Source: JAPPHY01 sp034423135 (lineage in GTDB: Bacteria > Chloroflexota > Dehalococcoidia > Lucifugimonadales > UBA2985). From it: 64,000 nucleotides of DNA. The notes under the pieces are model-generated. The model was not told where the DNA came from and did not search any database. It saw only the letters and a program-made list of their open reading frames with translations. This document shows, piece after piece, positions 24,416 through 32,771 of this stretch (position 1 is its first letter; the number at the start of each line of letters is the position of its first letter). Where the stretch lies: the NCBI GenBank assembly GCA_034423135.1, contig DAOUJC010000006.1, positions 87,791-151,790 on the forward strand. Direction: 5' to 3'. The position numbers and the translations under genes were made by a program.

Positions 24416-25675
24416 CTATTCGGAGACGCCTGACAAGGCGGACGCAGCGCCCTCCAGCGGCACCTCTCGCTGCTCGGCGTGGGACATGTCGCGGAGCACG
24501 ACCACGCCGCGGCTGAGTTCGTCATCGCCAAGGATCAGCGCGTAGGGGATGTCCATGGCGTTGGCATAACGCAATTGTGCCCTCAGGCTGCGACCGGCCG
24601 GGGCGAGGATTGCTCCTATACCGACGCTCCTCAGCTCCGATGCCAGAGCCACCGCCCGATTGGTGGCCGAGTCTCCCAGGTGGACCACCACTACTCTAAG
24701 CGATTCTCGGCCGGGGACCGGCACGCCCTGCCGCTTCAGGTTGAGGATTATGCGCTCCAGGCCTGCCCCAAACCCTATGCCGGGTGTGGGCGGGCCATCC
24801 AGTTGCTCCATCAGCCCGTCGTAGCGGCCACCGCCGCAGATGTTGGTCTGCCCGCCTTCCTCCGGCGGCTGAATTTCGAAGACCGTCCTTGAGTAGTAGT
24901 CCAGGCCGCGCACCAACCGCGGTTCCACCCGGAAGGGAATGCCCAGCGCGCTCAGGTATCCCAGCAGCCGCTCCCAGTGCTCACGACTGTCCGGGCAGAG
25001 GTGCTCGTCAGTGCGCGGCGCTTCGAGAGCCATTTCGATACAGACCGGCTGCTTGCAGTCCAGCAGGCGGAGTGGATTGCGATCAAACCTCACCTTGCAG
25101 TCGTTGCAGAGGTGTTCGCTGTGGGGGGCGAAGTGTTCGCGAAGTCGCTGGAGGTAGGCCGGCCTGCTGTCGGAGTCGCCGATTGAGTTCACGAGCAGAG
25201 AGAGGTTCCTGAGGCCGAGCTCACTCATGAAGCTCCATGCCAGCTCTATGACCTCGGCGTCCACGGACGGGTCGGCGTCGCCTATGGCCTCCACCCCGAA
25301 CTGGTGGTGCTGGCGGTACCGTCCTGCCTGCGGACGATCGTAGCGGAATATGGGGCAGAAGTAGAAGAGACGCACCGGCTGGGGAAGGTTGCGCATCCCA
25401 TGCTCCAGGTATGCGCGACAGACGGGGGCTGTGCCCTCAGGTCGAAGGGCGATGTGGTCACCGCCGCGGTCTTCGAAGGTGTACATCTCTTTCTCGACGA
25501 TGTCGGTGACCTGGCCTACGCCGCGCACGAAGAGGCCGCTGCTCTCGAACACAGGCGTGTCCAATTGGCCATAGCCGAAGCGGCGCGCGATGTCGCGTGC
25601 AACGCCTTCCACGTAGCGCCAGTAAGGCTGGTCCTGGGGCAGGATGTCCGCCGTGCCTCTTGGGGCGCGATACAA
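24416..25675 (-). CDS. hisS: Histidyl-tRNA synthetase
   Basis: HisRS charges tRNA-His. The class II motifs are visible: RAPRGTADILP at the N-terminus, LRPEGTAPVCRAYLEH and FRYDRPQAGRYRQHHQFGVE as motif 2, the histidine-specific LVRGLDYYSRTVFEI and GGGRYDGL segments, and GIGFGAGLERI as motif 3. The C-terminal anticodon-binding domain follows. The length of 419 aa is normal. The start codon is TTG at 25675, supported by GGGAGG six bases upstream and by family alignment of the N-terminus. The gene is convergent with vapC. Confidence 0.96.
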   Translation of the reverse strand: MYRAPRGTADILPQDQPYWRYVEGVARDIARRFGYGQLDTPVFESSGLFVRGVGQVTDIVEKEMYTFEDRGGDHIALRPEGTAPVCRAYLEHGMRNLPQPVRLFYFCPIFRYDRPQAGRYRQHHQFGVEAIGDADPSVDAEVIELAWSFMSELGLRNLSLLVNSIGDSDSRPAYLQRLREHFAPHSEHLCNDCKVRFDRNPLRLLDCKQPVCIEMALEAPRTDEHLCPDSREHWERLLGYLSALGIPFRVEPRLVRGLDYYSRTVFEIQPPEEGGQTNICGGGRYDGLMEQLDGPPTPGIGFGAGLERIILNLKRQGVPVPGRESLRVVVVHLGDSATNRAVALASELRSVGIGAILAPAGRSLRAQLRYANAMDIPYALILGDDELSRGVVVLRDMSHAEQREVPLEGAASALSGVSE

Positions 25676-25758
25676 TTGAGCCCTCCCAAATGTTGAATTC
25701 GGCAGATTGAAGGATAGTGCAATAGACGGGGTTTGCCAAGGTGGAAGCCGATTGTATC

Positions 25759-25926
25759 TCAGTCTGAATCGGGGGCTCGAACCGAGACCTTCGTCTCAGT
25801 CACGGCGAGGGCCTTCCCGTTCGCAGAACGCAGGAACTTTAGTTGACCGTGTACTTGTCCAAGCCCAAGTGGTGTAACCGCTCCCATTTCATCCTGAACA
25901 ACTGGTGAAGGGGCGGCAATACATTC
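25759..25926 (-). CDS. Small hypothetical protein downstream of second methyltransferase (55 aa)
   Basis: A short reading frame from the ATG at 25926, five bases after the stop of the methyltransferase-HNH gene; AGAGGTGA overlaps that stop and could serve as ribosome-binding site. It reads MYIAAPSPVVQDEMGAVTPL, later QVHGQLKFLRSANGKALAVT and ends SVRAPDSD. The composition looks protein-like, but no family is recognised. The first methyltransferase-HNH gene is also followed by small genes. It contains a GGTTCGAGCCCCC stretch that mimics a tRNA T-arm by chance. Confidence 0.4.
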   Translation of the reverse strand, partial: ECIAAPSPVVQDEMGAVTPLGLGQVHGQLKFLRSANGKALAVTETKVSVRAPDSD

Positions 25927-25930
25927 ACCT

Positions 25931-27274
25931 CTATCGTCTGCGTCGCCTCACCCGGCGTTGAGCTACCCGCCCAATGCGTAGGTTACCTTCGTTCTTCATG
26001 TAACCATTGGTGCGATTGCGGTCCTGAAGGGCCGAGAGCGTGTAGTAGTCTCGCTTCTCTTTGTTGCACGGAGGACAAAGCAGTGTGAGGTTATCGTAGG
26101 CGTTGCTTCCACCGTCGGATCGTGGGCGAATGTGGTCTACCTCCAGTACACGAGCGTCAAAAGTGTAGTCGGCGCCACAGCCCTGGCACAGCGGACCTAT
26201 GTCCTCTACCAGCTTCCCGTGCTGGGTGCGCGGTGCCGGGTGGCGTTCCCGCGCACGTCCCAGGGGCGTCCGAAACACCACGGCCGCCATTTCTCCAGCA
26301 TCTGTCCTAGCGGGCGGTGTTGTGGAGAAGAGAACTTGAGGGTTGGCATCAACGAGCAACTGCTTGTTGGCCTCTAGCCGACTCCGTACTAAGTCAAGAG
26401 CACCCTTCCAGATGTCTATTCCGACCCACTTACGCCCAAGCCGTTCAGCCGCGATGCAAGTTGTTGCACAGCCCGCAAATGGATCAAGAACCATGTCACC
26501 TGGGTTGCTGCTTACTTGGATGAGTCGTTCATAAAGGGCTAGGGGCTTCTGAGTAGGGTAGCCCGCGGCCTTCTTTTCTGGATCTGTAGGGCTGGTAATC
26601 TTCGGTACGTCTGTCCACCAGTCATTGATTGGCGTCCCTTCATTCCGCAGGCCTTGGTCAAAATACTTGCCCTTGATAGCTGTTCGGCCACGCTGCAGTG
26701 TACCGTCCGAGTAGTCGCGGTAGATCGTGTTAAACACGCACTCCGCCGACTTGGTATAGCGGAGCAGAGTGTCGTGCTTCCTGGGGAAGTCATGTCTAGG
26801 AACACCGCCACCTGCGTAGCACCACACTATTTCGTTCCTGAAATTCTCCCGCCCAAATATAGCGTCTAGGAGGCACTTCACCCATGCGTGCGCAGTGTGG
26901 TCAATGTGAAGGTACAGGCTTCCATTGTCTGCAAGAACACGATGCATTTCCAGCAGCCGGACGCCCAGCCAACAGAGGAAGGCGCCCATGGCCTCACTGT
27001 GGACAGCCTTGGCGGCAGATATGACCTGCCAGACCTCCGGCTCGTCACGCTGTAGAGTTTCCAGCCACTCATCATGTACATCGTCCCGCCAGCGCCAGCG
27101 GTCCTGAAAGCTCGCTCCTGAGGCCAAACTGTCCGGCGTGGCGTGGAAGTCACGGCTCTTGTTGAAGGGCGGGTCAGTAGCGATGAGATCGACGGTCCCA
27201 CTGTTCATGCCCCGCAAGAAGTCGAGGTTGTCTCCGTGAAAGAGTGTGCGGTTTTAGAAGTTGCGCTGGGCCAC
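25931..27274 (-). pseudogene. Second DNA adenine methyltransferase-HNH fusion, in-frame stop at codon 7
   Basis: A close relative of the gene at 3.3-4.7 kb: same beta-class core with TDPPFNKSRDFHATPDSLA, DPFAGCATT and a C-terminal zinc HNH (CQGC, EVDHIRPRSDGGSNAYDN, CPPCNKEK) and arginine tail. The central recognition region differs strongly (CYAGGGVPRHDFPRKHDTL instead of RIGWISGFKSQKRGW), so the DNA target should differ. A GTG start at 27274 has AGGAGGA upstream and reads MAQRNF, then TAA (27256-27254), then NRTLFHGDNLDFLRGMNSG. The first copy has Pro at the stop position. Translation might restart at the ATG at 27217 and give 428 aa lacking the first 19 residues after the stop but with all catalytic motifs. 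It may thus be inactive, weakly active or wrongly sequenced. Confidence 0.8.
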
Positions 27275-27499
27275 GGTGATCCTCCTGGGCGTTAGGTGAA
27301 GCGCGTCACGCCTAGCTTGCCAAGGCAATCTACAACGGGTAGAATTGTAGCACACTGTGCCAGCGGCGCACTCAAATTCTGTGTGTGCAACAGTGGACTC
27401 GCCACCGCACACTTGGAATACAATGGGTGCAGCCATCTCCCCCAAGCCAATCGCGGTTGGGAGAACGGCGAATTCCGCCACTTGGCGGTCGTTCACAAT

Positions 27500-27574
27500 G
27501 CGCTTGTAGCTCAGATTGGATAGAGCGCAGCCCTGCGAAGGCTGAGGCCGTGGGTTCAAGTCCCGCCAAGCGCA
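27500..27574 (+). tRNA. tRNA-Arg (anticodon GCG)
   Basis: A full cloverleaf of 75 nt without encoded CCA. Acceptor GCGCTTG pairs with CAAGCGC, D-stem GCTC/GAGC, anticodon stem CAGCC/GGCTG with loop CTGCGAA (anticodon GCG at 27535-27537), a 5-nt variable loop, T-stem GTGGG/CCCGC with loop TTCAAGT, and discriminator A. GCG reads the arginine codon CGC. Most bacteria use ACG (read as ICG) for this box, so GCG is less usual. A small inverted repeat, CCGCCA/TGGCGG, lies just upstream. Confidence 0.95.
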
Positions 27575-27659
27575 CTATCTCCGTTCGACTGCGGTCGGGT
27601 CTGGCCGATCAACCGGCGCCCGCCGCATGGCCCGAATCGCTTCACGCTAAGGAGGAACG

Positions 27660-29945
27660 ATGACGACCACGGAGAATCGCCCCACCGACTACAAGGTCAT
27701 TGGTACACGTCCCATCCGGCACGACGGCGTGGACAAGGTCACAGGTCGTGCCAAGTACGGCGCCGACATGATCATGCCCGGCCTGCTTTACGGCAAGGTG
27801 CTCCGCAGCCCTCATGCCCACGCGCGCATCCTGAGTGTGGACACGAGCCGCGCTGAGGCCCTGCCCGGCGTCAAGGCAGTGGTAACCGGACAGGATATGC
27901 CTCGCATCAGCGGCAGGGTGTCTATCGCCGGCGGCGAGGGCGGCGCCATCAACCTGGACTACTACCGCGAAATGATCCTGGCCTCCGAAAAGACGCTCTT
28001 CAAGGGCCATCCGGTCGCAGTTGTGGCCGCCGAAAGCCGGCACGTGGCTGAGGAGGCGCTCTCACTCATCGACGTCCAGTACGAGGTGCTGCCCTACGTG
28101 CTCACCGCGCCTGAGGCTATGGCGGAGGGCGCGCCTGTGATCCTGGAAGACCTGAGGACGCGTTCGATGGGCCGCGTCACGGAAAACGTGGGAAACGTGG
28201 CCACATATGACAAGTACGCGCTCGGCGACTCGGAGGAAGGGTTCCGGAATGCGGACATAGTGGTGGAGCGCGAGTTCACCACGTCCACCGTCCATCAGGG
28301 CTACATTGAGCCGACGAACTCCACGGTGCTCTGGAACCCCGACGACGAGGTCACCGTGTGGACCAGCAACCAAGGCCCGTTCTACGTGCGCCGCGCCACC
28401 GCCGCGCTCCTTGGCCTCTCGGAGTCCCAGGTACGGGTCATGCCAATGGAGATTGGCGGCGGGTTTGGGGGCAAGATTCTCTGCTATCTTGAGGCGCCTG
28501 CCGCGCTGCTCTCGCGCAAGACCGGCCGCCCCGTCGAGATTGTGATGAGCAGGGCGGAGGTGCTGGAGGCCACCGGGCCAACGTCCGGCTCGTACATGCG
28601 CGTGAAGATCGGCGCAACCAAGGACGGAAAGATCACCGCTGCGGAGGCGTACCTGGCCTTCGAGGCGGGAGCCTATCCAGGCTCGCCCGTTGCGGGCGCC
28701 GCCCGGTGCATGTTCTCGCCGTACGCCATCGAGAACGTCACGATCGATACCTATGACGTCATAGTCAACAAGCCTAAGACAGGCGCGTACCGGGCGCCGG
28801 GTGCGACGCACGGCTCCTTCGCCGTCGAGACCATCGTAGACGAGATATGCCGCTCGCTCGACATCGACCCGATGGAGTTCAGGATCCGAAACGCCTCCGC
28901 AGAAGGAGACCGCCGGTCCGACGGCGTCGTGCACCCACGCGTTGGGAACCTGGAGACCCTGCATGAGGTCGTCGCCAGCGACCACTGGAACACGCCGCTT
29001 GAAGGCCCGAACCGAGGGCGGGGTATCGCGAGCGGCTACTGGGGCAATGGCGGGCTGGAGTCCAGCGCCACGCTGAGCGTCAACTCCGACGGCAGCGTGA
29101 GCCAGGTTACCGGCTCCGTGGACATCGGCGGTACGCGGGCCTCCACGGCCATGCACGCTGCGGAGGTGCTGGGCATCCGCGCGGAGGACGTGCACCCCAT
29201 CGTCGGCGATACGGGCGCCATCGGCTACACCGCCGTCACCGGCGGCAGCCGCACCGCCTTCGCGACCGGCTGGGCCACCTACGAGGCGGCGCATGACGTG
29301 GTCAGGAAGATGAAGGAGCGCGCCGCCCTGATCTGGGAAACCTCGGCTGAGCAAGTCGACTTTGCCGATGGCGCATTCAGTCACAGGGCGAACCCGGAGC
29401 AACAGATGACGTTCAAGGAGCTGGCGGCGAGGCTCATGGACACGGGCGGCCCGGAGATTGGCAGCGCCACAGTCAGCCCCAAGGGCGTGGGCCCGTCCTT
29501 CTCAACCCACCTGGTTGACGTGGAGGTGGACCCGGAGACGGGCAAGGTGGACATTCTGCGCTACACGACCTTCACCGACGTGGGCAAGGCCATTCACCCA
29601 AGCTACGTGGAGGGCCAGATTCAGGGCGGCGTCGTGCAGGGCATAGGCTGGGCTCTCAATGAGGAGTACTACTACGACGCAGTCGGGCGGATGGCGAACT
29701 CCAGCCTGCTGGACTACCGGATGCCCACCTCGCTTGACCTGCCGATGATCGATGCGGTGCTGGTTGAGGTGCCGAATCCCGGCCATCCGTACGGCGCCCG
29801 TGGTGTCGGTGAGATTCCGCTGGTGCCGCCCGTGGCCGCCATTGCGAACGCCATCTACGACGCCGTAGGCGTGCGGATGCAGCAGACTCCAATGTCGCCC
29901 GGCCGCGTCCTGGAGGCACTCTGGGACAGCGAGCGGGAGGCCTAG
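27660..29945 (+). CDS. Molybdopterin-binding large subunit, xanthine dehydrogenase/CoxL family
   Basis: A 761-aa molybdenum hydroxylase catalytic subunit. GTRPIRHDGVDKVTGRAKY opens the family fold, GGGFGGK at 266-272 and TGAYRAPGATHGSF bind the cofactor, and GARGVGEIPLVPP carries the catalytic Glu at about residue 718. The CO-dehydrogenase Cys loop (AYRCSFR type) is not seen, so it is a general aldehyde, xanthine or aromatic hydroxylase type. The FAD and 2Fe-2S subunits, usually next to it, are absent in this window. An AAGGAGGAACG ribosome site precedes the ATG. A double CaiB CoA-transferase follows on the same strand, suggesting one catabolic route; the substrate is unknown. Confidence 0.92.
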   Translation: MTTTENRPTDYKVIGTRPIRHDGVDKVTGRAKYGADMIMPGLLYGKVLRSPHAHARILSVDTSRAEALPGVKAVVTGQDMPRISGRVSIAGGEGGAINLDYYREMILASEKTLFKGHPVAVVAAESRHVAEEALSLIDVQYEVLPYVLTAPEAMAEGAPVILEDLRTRSMGRVTENVGNVATYDKYALGDSEEGFRNADIVVEREFTTSTVHQGYIEPTNSTVLWNPDDEVTVWTSNQGPFYVRRATAALLGLSESQVRVMPMEIGGGFGGKILCYLEAPAALLSRKTGRPVEIVMSRAEVLEATGPTSGSYMRVKIGATKDGKITAAEAYLAFEAGAYPGSPVAGAARCMFSPYAIENVTIDTYDVIVNKPKTGAYRAPGATHGSFAVETIVDEICRSLDIDPMEFRIRNASAEGDRRSDGVVHPRVGNLETLHEVVASDHWNTPLEGPNRGRGIASGYWGNGGLESSATLSVNSDGSVSQVTGSVDIGGTRASTAMHAAEVLGIRAEDVHPIVGDTGAIGYTAVTGGSRTAFATGWATYEAAHDVVRKMKERAALIWETSAEQVDFADGAFSHRANPEQQMTFKELAARLMDTGGPEIGSATVSPKGVGPSFSTHLVDVEVDPETGKVDILRYTTFTDVGKAIHPSYVEGQIQGGVVQGIGWALNEEYYYDAVGRMANSSLLDYRMPTSLDLPMIDAVLVEVPNPGHPYGARGVGEIPLVPPVAAIANAIYDAVGVRMQQTPMSPGRVLEALWDSEREA

Positions 29946-30055
29946 GGCAACTCAGCTACTCGGCACTTGCTGCTGCTCGTACATCAAGTACGGAATGTTG
30001 ACGGCTCAAAACGAAACGCGTGACTCGGAGCTCCCTCAGCAACAGGAGGAATGAG

Positions 30056-32755
30056 ATGGTACAGGTACAGGCGGAGAGGGCCACCAGGCCGCAGTCCTTG
30101 GCGGGCATACGTGTGCTGGACTTCACTTGGGTGCGCGCTGGCCCGTGGGGTTGCCGGTGGCTGGGAACGCTCGGCGCGGAGGTCATCAAGATCGAGTGGC
30201 CGCAGAACCCGGACATGATTCGCAATCCCGGTCTCATGAGCCTGCCTGGCATTGAGCCGAGCCTCAACTCCAACTACATGTTCAACGACACGAACGCCAA
30301 CAAGATGGGCGTGACGCTCAACGTACGCTCGGAGAAGGGCATGGGCTTGCTCAAGCGGCTAATCGAAGTCTCGGACGTCATCGTCGAGAACTACAGCTCC
30401 CGCGTGCTGCAGAGCTGGGGCCTCCCATTCGAGGAGCTGAACAAGATCAAGCCCGGCATAATCTACGTCTCGCAGGCCGGTTTCGGCCACACGGGGCGAA
30501 ATCACACCTACCAGACGATGGGCCCCGTCGCTCAGGCATTGTCCGGCATGACCCACCTCTCAGGGCTGCCGGGCGAGGAGCCGTCAGGCTGGGGCTGGTC
30601 GTACCTGGACGATACGGGCGGCATGTACACCGCAATGGGCGCGCTGACCGCTCTCAACCATCGCAACATGACCGGTCAGGGGCAGCACGTCGACCTTTCA
30701 CAGATGATCATTGGCATACCGCTCAACGGCCCGGCGCTGCTTGACCTCACGATCAACGGCAGGAGCGTGCGGCGTGAGGGTTTCCCGCCCGGCAACCGCG
30801 CCCACTGGCCCGGCACGCCTCTGGTGCACAACTACCGCGGCCCCGTCGTCGCGCCGCACAACGCCTATCGAACAAAGGGCGGCGGCTATTACGACTGGTG
30901 TACCATCGCATGCTTCTCCGACGCCGAGTGGTGCAGCCTGGTAGAGGTGATGGGCTCGCCCGAGTGGGCCTGCTCGGAGCGGTTCGCCACGCTGCGAGGC
31001 CGCCTGGAGAATCAGGAGGAGCTTGACCAGCTCATCGAGTCCTGGACGCTGACGGTTGAGCGATACGAGATCATGGAGCGCTGCCAGGCTGCCGGGGTCC
31101 GCTCCATGCCCGTGCAGAGCAACAGGGACCGGGTGGCCAACGACCCTCAGCTGCGTCACCGAGAGATGTACAAGGAGATGGAGCATCCCCTGCTCGGCAC
31201 GCACCTCTTCCAGAACGCACCCTTCAAGATGTCGGATTCGCCTGCCTTCAACCACAGGCCGGCGCCGATGATCGGCCAGCACAACCGGCTGGTCTTCGAG
31301 GGCCTGCTGGGGATGTCACACGAGGAGCTGGTAGAGTGCTACGAGGACGGCACGTTCTGGCCCACCTCAGTGGACCGCTACCCATACGTGGATGAGCTGA
31401 TTCAGGCGGGCCAGGTGACCCCTGAGGAGTCGGCGGAGCTGGCCGAGACCAGGCCCCTCCACGATGCGGACGGTTCGCGGAGGAATGGTGCTGAGACTGT
31501 TGATCACGGCCCACTGCACGGCCTTCGCGTGCTGGAGCTCTCGGACGAGAAGGCGCAGTGGGCGGGCAAGCTAATGGCCGACTTCGGCGCGGACGTCATC
31601 AAGATCGAGCCGCCCGGAGGCCAGTCTACGCGCACCGTCGGCCCGTTCTACCAGGACCTGCCTGACCGCGAGCGCAGCCTCTACTTCTGGCACTACAACA
31701 CGTCCAAGCGCGGCATTACTCTGGACCTGGAGTCAGAGGACGGCCGGGGCCTGTTCCGCAGGCTGGCGGCGGGCGCGGACGTGATTCTGGAGACGTTCAA
31801 GCCTGGCTATCTGCCCTCGCTCGGCCTGGGGTATGACGACCTGAAGGATGACAACCCCGGCCTGATCATGTGCTCGCTGACGCCGTTCGGTCAGAGCGGC
31901 CCGTGGAGCCAGTTCGCAACGAGCGACCTCATCCAGCTGTCGGCCGGCGGCCAGATGGGCTGCTGCGGCTACAACGAGGAGGACGTGGATGATCCTCCGC
32001 CCATCGCAGGCGGCGGAGGACAGTCGTGGCACATGGGCAGCCACTACGCCTACATCGCCATGATGGCGGCGCTCAATCAGCGGGCAGTCACTGGACGCGG
32101 CCAGTACATCGACTCTGCCGTTCACGACGCCTGCGCTCTCACCACCGAGATGCACGTGCTCACGTACATCTACACCGGCGAGGAGGTCCGCCGCAACACC
32201 GGCAGGCACGCCTCGTCGCCCACAGGCTTCTCACAGCCCAAGAGCCAGCTGCGGTGCAGCGACGGCAAGTACGTGAACGCGTCGCTGCCTCCGCTGCGCC
32301 TGACGCCGGCGCAGGTGAAGACGCTTGCGGAGTGGATGGACAGCTACGGCATGGCCGGCGACCTGATGGACGAGAAGTACCAGAACCCGGAGGTCATCCG
32401 TGAGAACGGCGCGCACATCCACGGCCTTTTCGTGAAGTTCGTGGGGAGCCGGACGCAGGACGAGGTGTACCACGGCGGACAGGAGCGGGGCTTCACGTGG
32501 GGCGCAATTCGAGCGCCGGACGACCTGGTGGAAGACGGCCACCTGAACGACCGCGGCTTCTGGACGCCGGTTGAGCACCCGGAGCTTGGCGCGACCTTCA
32601 CGTATCCCGGCCCTGCGGGCATCTACAACGGCTCGCCGTGGCGCATCTCCCGGAGGGCGCCGCTGATCGGCGAGCACAACGCCGAGGTGCTCTGCGGAGA
32701 ACTGGGCCTGAGCAAGGCGGAGCTGTCGGTACTGGCAGAGAGCGGAGTGGTTTAA
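30056..32755 (+). CDS. Tandem CaiB/BaiF (class III) CoA-transferase
   Basis: An 899-aa protein with two class III CoA-transferase domains, about residues 15-400 and 490-880. Both begin alike (GIRVLDFTWVRAGPWGCRWL and GLRVLELSDEKAQWAGKLMA, then LGAEVIKIEWP and FGADVIKIEPPGG). In domain one the presumed catalytic Asp sits in SYLDDTGGMYTAMGALTAL; in domain two the matching segment is QSWHMGSHYAYIAMMAAL, with no Asp. So domain two may be structural. The ATG at 30056 follows CAGGAGGAATGAG, a good ribosome site; the frame extends 12 codons further without support. These enzymes move CoA between acids, preparing substrates for oxidation. The gene follows the CoxL-like gene. Confidence 0.93.
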   Translation: MVQVQAERATRPQSLAGIRVLDFTWVRAGPWGCRWLGTLGAEVIKIEWPQNPDMIRNPGLMSLPGIEPSLNSNYMFNDTNANKMGVTLNVRSEKGMGLLKRLIEVSDVIVENYSSRVLQSWGLPFEELNKIKPGIIYVSQAGFGHTGRNHTYQTMGPVAQALSGMTHLSGLPGEEPSGWGWSYLDDTGGMYTAMGALTALNHRNMTGQGQHVDLSQMIIGIPLNGPALLDLTINGRSVRREGFPPGNRAHWPGTPLVHNYRGPVVAPHNAYRTKGGGYYDWCTIACFSDAEWCSLVEVMGSPEWACSERFATLRGRLENQEELDQLIESWTLTVERYEIMERCQAAGVRSMPVQSNRDRVANDPQLRHREMYKEMEHPLLGTHLFQNAPFKMSDSPAFNHRPAPMIGQHNRLVFEGLLGMSHEELVECYEDGTFWPTSVDRYPYVDELIQAGQVTPEESAELAETRPLHDADGSRRNGAETVDHGPLHGLRVLELSDEKAQWAGKLMADFGADVIKIEPPGGQSTRTVGPFYQDLPDRERSLYFWHYNTSKRGITLDLESEDGRGLFRRLAAGADVILETFKPGYLPSLGLGYDDLKDDNPGLIMCSLTPFGQSGPWSQFATSDLIQLSAGGQMGCCGYNEEDVDDPPPIAGGGGQSWHMGSHYAYIAMMAALNQRAVTGRGQYIDSAVHDACALTTEMHVLTYIYTGEEVRRNTGRHASSPTGFSQPKSQLRCSDGKYVNASLPPLRLTPAQVKTLAEWMDSYGMAGDLMDEKYQNPEVIRENGAHIHGLFVKFVGSRTQDEVYHGGQERGFTWGAIRAPDDLVEDGHLNDRGFWTPVEHPELGATFTYPGPAGIYNGSPWRISRRAPLIGEHNAEVLCGELGLSKAELSVLAESGVV

Positions 32756-32771
32756 ATCGGAGACACGTAAC

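Noticed and set aside
25759..25800. tRNA-like T-arm (GGTTCGAGCCCCC on the minus strand)
   Set aside because: The flanking bases do not form T, anticodon or acceptor stems; it is better explained as part of a small reading frame.
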